From assembly GCA_030765045.1 (NCBI GenBank), contig CM060961.1, positions 29,419,305 to 29,483,304 on the forward strand: a stretch of DNA of 64,000 nucleotides. The letters run 5' to 3'. Both the position numbers and the translations under genes were made by a program. The notes beneath the pieces are model-generated. The model was not told the DNA's origin. It searched no databases and saw only the letters and a program-made list of their open reading frames with translations. The stretch comes from Tenodera sinensis. Lineage: Eukaryota > Arthropoda > Insecta > Mantodea > Mantidae. Each line of letters opens with the position of its first letter. Position 1 is the first letter of the stretch. Shown here one piece after another: positions 10,235-21,861 of this stretch.

Positions 10235-12150
10235 TTAATTCCTGTTGTCCCTCGTGGAACATAGGGCATCAACAAAGCATCGCTATCTGATCCTGCAGAC
10301 GGTTAACCTCTTCACCTCACTCCAGGTCTTGCCTTCTTCCATTGCTTCCATATGGACAGATCTTCGCCATGTTTGTCTAGGCCTTCCTCTCTTCCCCCTT
10401 CCCTGTGGATTCCACTCCAATGCTTCTCTCTCAATGGCTTCACTTCCCTTCCTCAGTGTGTGTCCAATCCACTTCTCCAGTTATTACAATTTGATGTATC
10501 CTTCTTTTTTGGCAGCTTCATCAACAGTCCACATCTCCAGTCTGCCGGCATTTCTCCATTTACCCATATCTTCTCAAATAGAGGCTGTAACATATTGGCA
10601 GTGGTATTCATATCAACCTTCATGACTGCTGGTGGTATATTGTCAACTCTTGCTGCCTTGCCAGTGTGCAATTCTTTCAATGCCTTCTTGATTTCCTCCA
10701 CTGTTGGCATGCAGGTTTTTATCCTTGGGTCAGGCTGGATCTCCTGTTCTTCCACATCAGGTTGGTCTTCCAGAGGGACGGTTTAGAACTGCAGAAAAAT
10801 GCTCTTGCCATCATTTCAATTGATCCTCAGAATTAGTTAGAAATGTTCCATCTTTATTTCTGACTGGCTGGTTTCTCTGAATCTGCCTCTTTGACAGTAC
10901 TCTAGTAATGGAATAGATTTCTTTGAGATTTCCTTTGCTAGTTGCCTCCTCTGCCTGCTGAGCAAGATTGTCTATCCAGTTCCTTTGGCCCCTCCTTACA
11001 CTTCTTTTTACTTCCTTATCATTCTCAGTATATTTTGTTTGCAGTCCTGCCTTTCTTGCTCGTGTCTTACAAGTGTTCATTTCCTCCTTGATCTTTTTCC
11101 TCTCGGATGATTTCCCACGTCCGCTCGGTCATCCAATCTTTCTTCTTCCTATCTTTAAAACCCAAGATTTTATCACTTACTTGAGTAAAGATGGATCTAA
11201 TCGTCACCCATTTTTCTTCAACAGTTTCTTCCTCTATCTCAGTAAGTGCTTGAAATTGATTCTTGAGTTCAATCCTGAAGTCTTCCTTAATATTTCTGTC
11301 ATCCTTTAGCTTTCCGACATCATATGGTTTCCTTTTCTGCTCTATCTTTGTTTTCTGCGCCTGTATCTTCATTTTAAAAGTAGCCACAAAGAGATGATGA
11401 TCACTACCTATGTCTGCACCTCTCTTATTCCTCACATCCAGCAGTGAATGCCTCCACCTTCGTCCTATCGCCACATGATCTATCTGGTTCTCTGTTCTGT
11501 TGACACTCATGTCACCTTGTGACGATCCTTATGTGGAAATATAGTACCTCCAATAACCAGATCGTGGCTGGCACAGAAGTCCACAAAGAGCTGTCCATTT
11601 TCATTTTGTTCTCCTAGGCCATGTCTTCCTATGATGTGCTCCACACCTTCGTTTTGCTGTCCCACTTTTGCATTTAACTCTCCCCCAACTATGATATCTT
11701 TTCTCTTCTGCTTCTTGATTACACTGTTTAGTTGTGCATAAAACTCCTGTTTATCTTCTTCCTTTCCTATTTCAGTAGGTGCATAGCAGACTATCGCAAT
11801 ATTTCTGATATTTGTCTTAAATCGCGCTACCATTAACCTTGCTGACACTGGGTAACACTCTATAAGGCTCTTCTTTGCCTACTTATCCTTCAACATGCTT
11901 ACACCTTCACAACTCACCCATCACTCTGGTCTTCCAGAGTATATGAAAGGAGCTCCATCATGAGTGGCCAATTCTCCAAACTCACTCCATCTCACATCAC
12001 TCAATCCCAATATATTAAGGCCATAACTCTTCATGCACGCCACCGCCTGCCTTAGTCTTCCACTTTCCTGCAGAGTTCTTACATTCCAAAACCCCATTTT
12101 TGTTAACCTTTTCAGGCCAAAAGTCGTCAACTTTAAATCAGTCTATTTTC
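10235..12150 (-). pseudogene. RTE-like LINE, internally deleted (endonuclease + partial RT + C-terminus)
   Basis: Minus-strand pieces in different frames form one decayed non-LTR retrotransposon. From 12130 there is an apurinic-type endonuclease start (GFWNVRTLQESGRL, then GLSDVRWSEFG). At 11848-11510 follow VVCYAPT-like and GGELNAKVG motifs, and at 11510-11067 IDHVAIGRRWRHSLLDVRN and GSDHHL, the endonuclease end. At 11080-10453 the linker and reverse transcriptase start follow (KALKELHTGKAARVDNIPP, KLPKKKDTSNCNNWR). There the frame jumps straight to the extreme C-terminus (EREALEWNPQG, GKRGRPRQTWRRSV, and in a shifted frame FVDALCSTRDN), so the RT catalytic core is deleted near 10478. Several frameshifts make it non-functional. 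Confidence 0.88.
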
Positions 12151-12163
12151 TCCTTGTTGACGT

Positions 12164-12273
12164 TTGTGGCACTGAATTTTTAAGTTCCAGTTCTACCTCT
12201 CAAACTTTGCCCACACACGGCTTGCTTGTTTAAAAACACCAACAGTAAGTTTGTTGGCATAAATAAATAATAA
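12164..12273 (+). mobile_element. SINE-A 3' fragment (tail only)
   Basis: Matches the SINE-A 3' region from GGCACTGAATTTTTAAGTTC through the GTGTGTTTAAAAACACCAAC-type block to GGCATAAATAAATAATAA. The tRNA-like head is absent. It directly abuts the 5' end of the minus-strand LINE. Confidence 0.88.
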
Positions 12274-12284
12274 TGGAATATCAT

Positions 12285-12515
12285 TGTTCATTTTTTTATA
12301 TGTTAAGTGTGCAAAAAGAACGGAATCTTAAAGCTTTAAGAGATTTGACTCAAAGCCTACTGTATTCTAATATTGCCCTTGCACCTACAAGGAAATAGCA
12401 ATAAGATAATTTCTACAAATGTTAACCTCAATATGAAGATATGGGAATAAGAGTTTGTAAGAATGGTTAGTACAAGAGTAGAGAAAGTAATGTGAGTGCA
12501 ATACATAAGATTTTT
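12285..12515 (+). repeat. Repeat R, right-end fragment
   Basis: Collinear with about 62300-62520: TTAAGTGTGCAAAAAGAACG, the CCTACTGTATTCTAA block, then AGTACAAGAGTAGAGAAAGT at the right terminus. Confidence 0.75.
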
Positions 12516-13592
12516 TGTATAGTATGCTTTAGTCTATCCATGGCCCCCCCATTGGAAATTAATAAATTTAATGAGCAGTCAATTAGGTTATTGTTTTAAT
12601 TTTGATGAAAAGAAGTTTTTATTTAGCACAAATTAATACCTTATCTGCAACAAATACTGCACTCCTCTCTTTTACTGTTTTTGGCAACAATAATGAATTA
12701 ATATTGTTTGATTGCAAACTTACAACATGCTGCCCCCCCTGAAAAATAGTCTGCTGTTGCCCATGTACATGGCAGGTGTCAGGTTCTTCATGTGAAGAGT
12801 GCAGTGTTGTAAGTATATAGATAACCTGTTTACACATACCCCTATCTTTAACCCTCAATACTGAGAACATATAAACAAGCGTTCAGGTTTATCTCATGGC
12901 AGCAAAAACTTGCAGATGTAATCTGTGTTAGCCTACTTTAAGAAGTAGTTTGTTCTTAATATGAATAAAGTAATTTATTCTCAATACGAATTCACTTTTG
13001 TGATTCTGAGTACCTATTGTACAGTGGAATATTTTTTTTTCTCTCTCTCCAAAGAGCATCAGGGGAAAAAAAAAAAAAAAAAAAAGAAATATGGGACATA
13101 CCAGCATGACCAATAATAAGGCAGCTACCTTTTCCTATAAGGCCTCTTGTGGTACTTTTAAGTATACCATCAGGTCGACCCTTTGACACAATATGACTGG
13201 CATTTACCCAGGATATATCTAACCACACAATTTCCTTCAAGTTCTTGTGCATTTCTATTAAAACAAAGCCCTTAATGCTACAATATATGATCTTTCTAAT
13301 ATAGTTTGCAGCAATTTTTATTTTTGAACTGAAATCCCAGATCATGGAGGTTTTTGTTCCAAGAGCTAAGGCTTCCCTCAAGTAGGTCTGTTTCTTTAAG
13401 TTTAAGAGAAGAAACAGCATACCTGTGGTAGGATGCTCCTTTCATGTGTAATAGCTATAGACATATGTACCTTTTTGTAGCATCTGCCTGAAAACTGTCC
13501 AGTTGCATAACTGGAGTTACAATTCACAATGGACTGGCTATAGCTGCTCCTCTTTAAAGATTATTGAAACAGTCACCTCACTTATTTTAAGT
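12516..13592. other. Non-coding spacer
   Basis: No recognised gene. It holds a poly-A run at about 13064-13085. The frame at 12992-13420 (minus) reads through this run and has no recognisable features. Confidence 0.45.
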
Positions 13593-13607
13593 ATACTTGC
13601 AGTTATT

Positions 13608-13905
13608 ATTTATTTATGCCAACAAAGTTACTGTTGGTGTTTTTAAACACACAAGCCGTGTGTGGGCAATGTTTGAGAGGTATAAAGTACTTACAATAGT
13701 AAGTCACCATTGGGGTAATTTGTCTCTGATGTGAGACGGCCTTTGTGGTTTACCAGGAGAAATACGAACTGGTTTGAGAATTTAATGCCATTCTGGCAGT
13801 TTGTCACAATAGCTCATTGGTTAGAGCGTCCGCCCGGTAAGCGGAAGGTCTGTGGTTCAAATCCCAGTTGTGGCATTGAATTTTTAAGTTCCAGTTCTAC
13901 CTCTC
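13608..13905 (-). mobile_element. SINE-A copy 2, head inverted relative to tail
   Basis: Perfect 15-bp duplications ATACTTGCAGTTATT flank it (13593-13607 and 13906-13920). The AT-rich tail (ATAAATAAATAAT) reads on the minus strand at 13608. The tRNA-like head (13803-13874) reads on the plus strand: a 7-bp acceptor stem GTCACAA/TTGTGGC, A-box region TAGCTCATTGGTTAGAGC, a TCCGC/GCGGA anticodon stem, and B box GGTTCAAATCC. Head and tail therefore point in opposite directions. Confidence 0.93.
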
Positions 13906-14224
13906 ATACTTGCAGTTATTTTCTTCACTTGGTTGAAAGGAATAAGAGGTTCATTGTGAAGGAGCAAATTCCTATTTGAAGAATTCCCTAAGAGAACAAA
14001 TTCTCTAGCTTGGCTGTGCATTTTACCTGTCTCTACCAACTCTTGCTTGCTTAAGTACGTATTTTAATGAGTTATAAGAAAGTAGGCAAACAACACACAA
14101 TGCAAATAAATACTCAGACAAGCTCGGTTTCTGGAAAACAACTAGCAGTAGCTGACATGATTTATCAGTGTAACCAAAGTGGTAACGTTTTTTGTTTCCA
14201 TAGCAACGGCCTTCCCCTCTTACC

Positions 14225-14680
14225 CTTTACCCTCCTTTCTTGACGTCTGTGATGTATCTTCTTTTAAAAATCAGTCTGCTCGTGGGCTATAGCCAGAAAA
14301 TTCAAAATATACATTTGCCATAAAAAAAAAGCTTAAGCATGTGGTATTTTAATCAAAATCATTAGCCATTTTTAAGAAAATAAACATTTTTCCATGCACA
14401 GGGTAGTTTAGAGTGGAGGAATTTTCTTAAAAATCTTTGTGTTGCATCCTTGAAAACATTAAGCTTAAATACCAATTTTGGTTTTTAACCGACTTTTCAT
14501 TTTTGAGTTATGCTGTTGACAGACACACACACAGACAGGCTTTTTTCTAAAAATGCTTTTTTTTTTTGGATTCAGGGGGCCTCAAATCTTATATTTCCAG
14601 TGAAGTATCGACATCAAATTTTTGGGTTGAATACAATTGTTCTCCTACTTACTATACATAGTAGAGAAAGTACAAAGTCA
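14225..14680 (-). repeat. Repeat R copy, left part
   Basis: Reverse complement of the left half of 61671-62509. It includes the terminal ACTTTCTCTACT block at 14660-14674, the ATTCGAGGTCCCCTGAATCC-like block, and a short CA run. Confidence 0.75.
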
Positions 14681-15597
14681 TTAAGCTTCTAAAGAGCCCT
14701 AAAAATAGAATGGGAACAGAGGGCAATGCTGCCAAGAGCAACAGACAGGAGAGAGAATGGTTGGCATAGATGAAAATGGGAGTTATATTTCTTAAAGGTC
14801 TAAAAGCAAATGAAGCAGGAATATGCAAATTATGTGAGGATTGTAGGGAGTGTATTACACTAATTTTAGCAGAACTGGGTTCATGGAGGGCAAAGGTATG
14901 GGAAGCTAAACGGGATAAAGTGAGAGGTAAAACTGTAGTGATAAAAGTATTAATGGAGAAGCAAGAACAGAGGAATAGGAGATTTAAACAAATGGATCAG
15001 AAAAGTAAGGAACAAAAGATCAGAAAGAGAATGGGAGAAGGGAGTGGGGGATAAGAGTGTTCAAGAACTCCACAATAATGCCAAAGGCCAAGGTGCCAAA
15101 CAGGCAGTGTAGAAGGAACACACTACACAAATTTGTACATAGGATAAAGTAAAATTAAGACGTGTATGTAACTGAAAAGTTTTACCAGAGACTGGAACTT
15201 AGAATGGCTTTTTAAATGTGTCAAATCTATCAATTTGAAAATGAATCTGTACGAATTATAACTTTGTGATTGAAATGCCAGTTTTATATTGCTTTTTTAA
15301 ATATAAATGCCTATTTTATGAAATGAATGCTTTTTGTTGCCTTTATTTAATTATTTATCTGTTATTATTAAACGCTTCCTTCAGGTACATTTTATTTCAA
15401 ATACCGTTAGTCTGTGACAATGAAAGTTACTTCGCCAAATATATATTATTGTCTTTAAGTTGCAGACAACATAGGCGTCCTTCATTCTGTTCATTTTCTT
15501 TATAACAATGAGTACTGCCACACAAATAGATGTATAGATAATAGAGTTTAAATTACTATTTGTGTTTATTTTAAAAAGCAATAATGAGTGCGGGTCT
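14681..15597. other. Non-coding spacer with one unrecognised frame
   Basis: The frame 14770-15054 (+) encodes a lysine/arginine-rich 94-residue peptide with a CKLCEDCREC cysteine cluster. It may be a gag- or transposon-related fragment, but nothing identifies it. Confidence 0.35.
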
Positions 15598-15612
15598 AAC
15601 TTTATTTTTCTT

Positions 15613-15651
15613 GCTAATGGCTTCATTGCCAGATGCAAGGCACTAGAAATC
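15613..15651 (+). mobile_element. 39-bp LINE 3'-tip micro-insertion
   Basis: GCTAATGGCTTCATTGCCAG onward is identical to the last codons of the LINE at 53634 (residues LMASLPDARH and stop). Perfect 15-bp duplications AACTTTATTTTTCTT lie at 15598-15612 and 15652-15666. It is an extremely 5'-truncated retrotransposition event. Confidence 0.93.
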
Positions 15652-15704
15652 AACTTTATTTTTCTTTCAATTTTCATTGCAACGTTGTTGTAGCTAACAG
15701 CAAG

Positions 15705-16080
15705 ATGCCGAAATTCAGTGTTCCTTTATGCAGTAAATTACAAAGTTACATTAATACTTTTGAATCCAACGTATTTTGTACCGATGGTAAAGAACTCATG
15801 CAAAATATGCGGGCAGTGAGTGAACTACGAAAAGAAGTATTTTATATCACAACATATCGGCACAATCAAATACAAAAATTGCACTTTCCAGGCCCACTGG
15901 GAAGAAGATTTCTTTGCTTCCAACAGTAATTGCAACATCAAGTCGAAAATTCGAGTTTGCATTCAACTTACATATGTATAGCTTTCCTCAGCACTGGGAT
16001 CCCTTTGTGGAAATTACAGAATTCTACTGCAAAAATGTTACTTAACCGGATGTTACAAAGACACAACGAAAATCATTAAA
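15705..16080 (+). pseudogene. CGGBP1-like / hAT-type DNA-binding N-terminus, frameshifted
   Basis: From ATG 15705 the frame reads MPKFSVPLCSKLQSYINTF, then NVFCTDGKEL and a basic QIQKLHF region. This matches the start of CGGBP1-like proteins, which derive from hAT transposases. After the stop near 15929 a shifted frame gives AFLSTGIPLWKLQNSTAKML, equivalent to the conserved 'IPL-KL--P---FL' segment of the same proteins. The second zinc-ligand cysteine pair is degraded. At least one frameshift separates the two parts, so it is most likely a dead copy. Confidence 0.7.
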
Positions 16081-18513
16081 GATAAAATGAAAAATAAGAT
16101 CTGTTTTAGTATTTAATGCACTTTTTCCTGCCTATTTTAGTGATTTATAATGCCTAAAGTTTCGGTCTCTTATTATTACTATTTGATAGAAATAAAGATC
16201 ATACCAATATCGCCATTTATTAGGAAGAATAACTCTGTGGTTGAACAATGTGCATTAATAAAAATTACAATCAAATTCAAATACATTGGGCACAATTGCT
16301 TGGAAAAAAGCTTATTGGGTAATATGAATTGGCAAAAGTATCAGGAAATCAATAACTAGCATGCAAAAATAGAAACAAACCTACAGAACAAAGAACAGGA
16401 GAATGCAAAAACAGCATTCTGAAAGAGCAATGAGAAACAAGAACAAAAGAGAGAAAAGAGAATGTGCAAGAAATGCTATCATTTAAAGATTATTAGTGTC
16501 GTACATATATCAAACTTTATTGCCATCTGTTTATACCAGTTTCTTGAAAATACTTTCCTTATGATTCCAATGAAGTTTTTTGCTATCAATGTTTTACACG
16601 AGGTTGGAACTCATGATTATCACACCACAATGATAAATAACCAAACAGTAATGTCAATCCAACGCAAACAACAAATGCATGTGCTGAAGTTTAATATAAA
16701 TTTACACAGCTTTAAATGTACAATATAAGAGTATGACTGGACACCTTTAAATAGCTGAATATGAGAATATTAAGTTGTAGATTTTCTATGTGTAAAAATA
16801 ATTGTCTTAAAGTCAGGATTTGAGAAGCTGAAATTTAATGTCCCAGAGGTATAACTGAATTTTTGTGACAGGGTGTCACTGCAGTTCTTTGTTATGTGAA
16901 AGTGCTTTGTGCTTTTGTATGCTAATTCACCCTAACAGGAAGAGAGAGAGAAATATCAGGATGAGATAAGTCAGGGAAAAAAAAGTCCTTTTTGGAATTC
17001 TTACACGTGGGTAAATTTCAACCAATGGCATAAAAGATTGAGTTTAAATCCTGAAGCAATGTTTTAGCAGCTCCAAAAAGAGGGACCAATCAGAATATGG
17101 TTAGATGAAAAAATGTGGAACTATAAATGTAATAAGTTTAGCTAAAAGGGTAGTTGCTTGAACACGTCCAGTGGAGATGCACGTGCTGGAGATGTTAAGA
17201 TTTGCTGGGCAACAAAAGTTTGTGAAATACTAGAATTAAAGTATAGTTTGCAATCGTATGCAAGTCTTATGCCAGTGATGTTTGCCAAGGAACACAAATT
17301 ATTTGCAAATTCACAGCAGTATATGCGAGTGATTTACTGTACGGCAGACATGCATGCACTAGGAAATATGTACACTGTTAGATGGAGACACCATTTCTAG
17401 GGAGCAAAAGATAGTCCTTTGAATTCATTAGTGTGAAGCACAGATGGATTGAATGAAGTAAACTAAAGGGATCTGATGGTCTGTACAAATTCTGTGATCT
17501 GTTCCACAACCTGAAGTCCAAGTGTTCTTTCTTACCGAAAGAAAAGTCCATAGCTTGCCCATCTTTTAGCTAGCCAACTGGATCAAACGCAGAGAGAAAA
17601 GAGTACTCCCTGTCAATGACTAACACAAGGTAAAGACGGCATGATGACAGTAACTTAACATCTTCACTTTCGTGGCACTCCCATGTACAGCATTAGAAAT
17701 AGAACCATTCAGATTGTGAATACTCAAAATATTTTGATTTATGACAGTGAGAACCTAGTAGTATTTTAATTTATATTCTCTTAGTACAATTTCATTCTGA
17801 TAGAAGGTTGTAAGGACACATGATTTTGTAGAACAAATGTTTCATCCATTTGTGCAGTTTGTAATAACTAGATTTTATTTAGAATTATTGCCATCCTTCT
17901 CCTTATGAAGAGAAACTGAAACTTTTATTTAATACTGCCATCTTACACGGCATGGTACATAGAACATAAACAGAACCAAAAATAGAGAGTATAAGAAGCC
18001 AGATGAGAAAGAAAAAATCTAAAAATTCACATACCACTGAACATTCTTCAAATTTTAGAAAATCTTCGAGAGCACAAGATAATTTTGGCTCCAAAAACAC
18101 TAAATTCGAAATTAAAAGATGATATCCCACAGAACAAGCTATGATAGCCACACAGTTTAATGATGGCTGATAGAAGACTATTACTATTCGTTTTCCTGTT
18201 GTGCAAATAGTTTTGTGGGTACAAATAATACTTATATCACCAGCTTTACAGTGTGATTTCACAGCGTATTTAACTATACAACACAGCAAGGTTAGGCAAG
18301 CCTATGACTGAATTTAGTATTGAGCCACCCGCCATCAAATTTTGCGACAGTTATAGGAACATTCCAGATTAGCAGAAATGACTGTGAAAAAATATACATT
18401 AGAAAAACTAAAAGAAACATAAAAACAACAATAATAATAATATTTATTTCATCCAGTGTATCAATACATTGATTTTGGACATGTCAACTTCAGAGACTAT
18501 ATTACAATATATC
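16081..18513. other. Non-coding spacer
   Basis: Only short frames without recognisable domains. The stretch 18125-18360 is the first of two diverged direct repeats; its partner lies at 18750-18823 plus 19205-19360. Confidence 0.5.
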
Positions 18514-18515
18514 TA

Positions 18516-18683
18516 CACCAGTGGACCAAAAAATGAGTAATGTCTGGAATGCACAGATATACATGACAGATAGACATGCTTACTTTGTGAAAACTGTAAG
18601 TTATTTGGTACTTGTGGAGTTGTTCTTTACCGTTAAGATAGCCTGGCATTCCAGACATGATTCATTTTTTTTGTCCACGGGTG
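18516..18683. mobile_element. MITE with ~37-bp TIRs, TA target
   Basis: Left end CACCAGTGGACCAAAAAATG, continuing to GTCTGGAATGC. The inverted right end is GCATTCCAGACATGATTC through GTCCACGGGTG. TA dinucleotides flank it (18514-18515 and 18684-18685). At 168 bp with no coding capacity it fits a Tc1/mariner-type MITE. Confidence 0.85.
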
Positions 18684-18827
18684 TACATATGTACACACAC
18701 AGTTACAACTCATTCAAATTATACAAGCATCTGTTTATTAGAAAAACTTTCAATTTTGTGGTAGCTGCAAAATTTAATGGTGGTTGACAGTTGACTATTC
18801 ATATTCTTTTTCCTGTTGTACAGCCAT

Positions 18828-19204
18828 GAAAAAAATGATTGAGCGCACTAGGTGAGCAGAACATTTTTCAGTTCCATGTCATCTGGCAATGTGGTTTATA
18901 CAAGTCGATATTCCAACATACAGCTAAGATTATTTATAGTCTCTGATCCATATGTTATTGTCTATCAGACACTCAAATAGCCTGTGTCTTGAATCACCAC
19001 TTGCATTTGTATACATACTCGTAAGTAAGCAAGTGGCGATGCAAGACATTGCCTTTTTGATTGTCCAATAGATGATAACATATGGATCAGAGACTATAAA
19101 TGAACTCAGCTGCATGTTGGAATTTCGACTGAGTAAACTGTGCTGCAATATGACATGGAATTCAAAAATATTCTGCTCTCTTAATGCGCTCAATCATTTT
19201 CTCC
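18828..19204. mobile_element. Fold-back element, ~177-bp arms
   Basis: The left arm (from GAAAAAAATGATTGAGCGCA) and right arm (to GCGCTCAATCATTTTCTC) are inverted copies over nearly their whole length, around a 24-bp centre at about 19005-19028. It interrupts one copy of an unidentified direct repeat, which confirms insertion. No coding content. Confidence 0.85.
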
Positions 19205-19360
19205 ATAAATAAATTTTGTGGGTGCAAATGATATTTATATCACTGACTTTACAGCATGATTTCACAGCATGGTTAACTATACAACGCCGCAAGGTGTGGC
19301 AAGCCTATTATTGGGTTTTGTGTTGAGCCAGCTGCCAATAAATTTTGCAACAGGTATACT
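19205..19360. repeat. Diverged direct repeat of 18200-18360
   Basis: TTTTGTGGGTGCAAATGATA through the CACAGCATGGTTAACTATAC block to 'AATTTTGCAACAGG' parallels 18205-18355. The part preceding the fold-back insertion (18750-18823) parallels 18125-18200. The repeat unit itself is unclassified. Confidence 0.75.
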
Positions 19361-19878
19361 AGAATTTTGCTTTGACACTTCTGCAACAGCTTTAATATCA
19401 GATGGCAGTTTTCAACTTAATTCCTTGATATACTACATCCTTCATAGACACATTTTTATTTACATTTGTAATAGTTTGTTACTTCTTGTATTATATTCAT
19501 ATATTTGTTTATTTTGTATTGGTTTGTACTTATCTATTATTACATTATTACTCTATATGCAAATGAACACATCAGGAACATAAAGCAAAAACAAGAAGAC
19601 AAATCAGCATAGCTTAGCTTTTTTGGAAAGATCAATACAACATAAACAGAAATCTGTAACACTAAACATTTTGGGGAAAAAAAGAAAATGTGTTTTTAAT
19701 TTTGAAATCCTGTCAAGCAATATACTTATGCAAAGGTTCACCCAATTGCCACTAGAGACAATGCCACCACCATGATGAATGATGCAAGTAGTCGACAGGA
19801 AACTGGACAGGAATGTAAGCTCCTTAAATATGTTCTCCTTTTTTAAAAATGTAGGTGATATAGTGTCAGCACTTTCTT
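19361..19878. other. Non-coding spacer
   Basis: Nothing recognised; hydrophobic short frames only. Confidence 0.4.
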
Positions 19879-20187
19879 TCCCTCACCTTATGTAGGACTT
19901 ACAAGCCAGTGCCTAGGGTCAGATGCCTGTTGGGGAGCAGGGGGACCTCTGGACCAGTGAAGACTTGGAAGCAGGTGGTCAGCCAAGCACCAAGTATGAT
20001 AGTGCGGAAGAAGCTGATATGAAATGCAGGCAAAATGGATGATTGGAAGGGTGATAATGGAACAATTGGTGGGGGAACCAGAGAACCCAGAGAAAACCCG
20101 CCCAGATGCTGCTTCGTCCACCACGAATACTACAGGCCGGTCCCCTAGGTGGTAGGCAAGCAGTCTAATCACTCGGCCACGGTAACT
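19879..20187 (-). mobile_element. SINE-C copy 2
   Basis: Reverse complement of the SINE-C body: a GGCCGAGTGATTAGACTGC head, GGGTTTTCTCTGGGTTCTCT, and the CAGGCATCTGACCCTAGGCA block near the 3' end. No clear duplication was seen. Confidence 0.85.
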
Positions 20188-20870
20188 AAATAATATCTTG
20201 CCCAAAACATAAAGTTTCTGTTTCAGTGTTCTTAAGGTGCCAGTAATTAGTTGCTATATCCTATTTGGAAAATTAAAGGGTTTAAATAGTTCCTCCAAAT
20301 AACATGTTACTATAACAAATCTGTGGTAGTAATGAGTTTTATTGACTTGTACACAGAGGTGTTTAGCATTTTGTTTGTAATCTAGGTTTCAGGATAACAG
20401 TTTGCTCATGGTAGCACATTTAACTGGTGTATTGTCAAATTGATGTGGAAGTACGTAATAATGTAAAGAAAGAAGGTTGACATAGGGACAAGAAATGGAG
20501 CAGTATTAAGGGAGCTTAAATTATACTTTAGCATAGAAACATGCCCTTTATATGGGCAATAGGATGCATTCTTTCAGTGGCGGCTTGTGCCTTACAAACT
20601 AGGTGAAGAAGTTCACTTATAATTTTCGCAAAAGTTAAAAGCATATGGAGGCGGGCCATATTGCAGACTCCAGCGAATCCTAAGCTTGCCCCTCCTACCA
20701 GTGCTGCCGAATGTGGTACACGCATCTCATGTACAGAACCTCTGCAGGTACACACACTACGCTTGGCAACAGCACTCCGCTTGAGCATTGGCCAGCGTTC
20801 ACATGCCTTTAACTTTTAACTTTTGCGAGCAGTATAAGCATGCTGAAAATACAATGCAAAGCCGATGAAC
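20188..20870. other. Non-coding spacer
   Basis: Nothing recognised. A somewhat GC-richer patch at about 20640-20790 has no identifiable gene. Confidence 0.4.
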
Positions 20871-21800
20871 CTCGGTCCAACATTTTTTATCAAACTTTTT
20901 GTATCCAATGAAATTGCACACAAAAGAAACAGTTTTTTTCACACTATGATTCATTTTGGTCCAATACAAATGACAGTTCATGTAGCAAGCATGAGAAATA
21001 AACATGGCGGACACAAATATTAATTTAGCGATTGCTATTTTAAGTATAGGTTTGGGATATATTTCTACGAGTCTCAGTAGGAAGAAAAGATGTATTAGAA
21101 GTGAAAGATGTTGATGAACACGGCTATAGTTACAAAGAAGAGAACAGGACACGACCGAAGTATATTGGGTCTACTACAAAACAAATTGAGGTTAGAGGAC
21201 CCCGAAAACTATCACAATTTTCTACGAATTGGCGAAGATTTATTTCTCAACCTTTTACTCATGCCAAAGGAAAAATTACACACCAGGACATAAATATAAG
21301 AAGCAAGAAAGAGATACCTAGCAATTGTAATGGTTTTAATCTTAGTATGGGTGGACAGAATATTTTGAACTCATTGCATAACATGTAAACATAAACTTAC
21401 TGTTGACTGGAATTCTTATTATTTATGAAATGTAGAAATGTTAATAACCACCTCAGTAATATATGTTAATGGTCACGAAAAATCGTTAATGAATCTTTCA
21501 GAAAAAATTAAACGTTTTATTAAAATACCCATCACATTAAAAGTGTCACGAACTGTACACACACACACACAACAGCTGACATGTTGCCTGCGCAGTCTGC
21601 CATATTATGTTACTGATGCTGATTGACTATTTTTAAATTGTTGAATGAAAAAATTAGATGCAACTCAATCGCATTGCATACAAACAGGTTGGATACAAAA
21701 AATAGGATAGAGATTGTATGCAGCAAAATTGTATCTAACTCTTGATGCCTCATGATGCACTTTTGTTGCATACAATGCTTTGAACCAAAAAGTTGGACCG
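20871..21800 (+). mobile_element. PIF/Harbinger-like element with transposase N-terminal remnant
   Basis: Ends share inverted GGTCCAAC[A/T]TTTTT (near 20876 and 21790), with GTATCCAA-type subterminal words inside both. The frame at 21108-21293 encodes LRLEDPENYHNFLRIGEDLF, matching the region before the catalytic domain of Harbinger nucleases ('EDPE-Y-NFLR---E-F--LL'). A neighbouring frame continues NIRSKKEIPSNCNGF, equivalent to the following 'R-AIP---RL' stretch. The DDE catalytic core is missing. The element is internally deleted and dead. The superfamily call rests on the short protein match. Confidence 0.6.
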
Positions 21801-21861
21801 TGGGACACCGACATTAGACTACCATAAAATAAGCACACACGACTCGCCTATTTCTTGAAAA

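Noticed and set aside
13803..13874. Functional tRNA gene
   Set aside because: It folds roughly as a tRNA with a good acceptor stem, but the T stem has a bulge, position 33 is not T, and the same sequence recurs within every SINE-A copy. It is a tRNA-derived SINE head, and no amino-acid identity is assigned.
13731..13979. Open frame covering the SINE-A copy
   Set aside because: The peptide is translation of the SINE head; a matching frame occurs in other copies (49397-49660) because the SINE is repeated, not because of coding selection.
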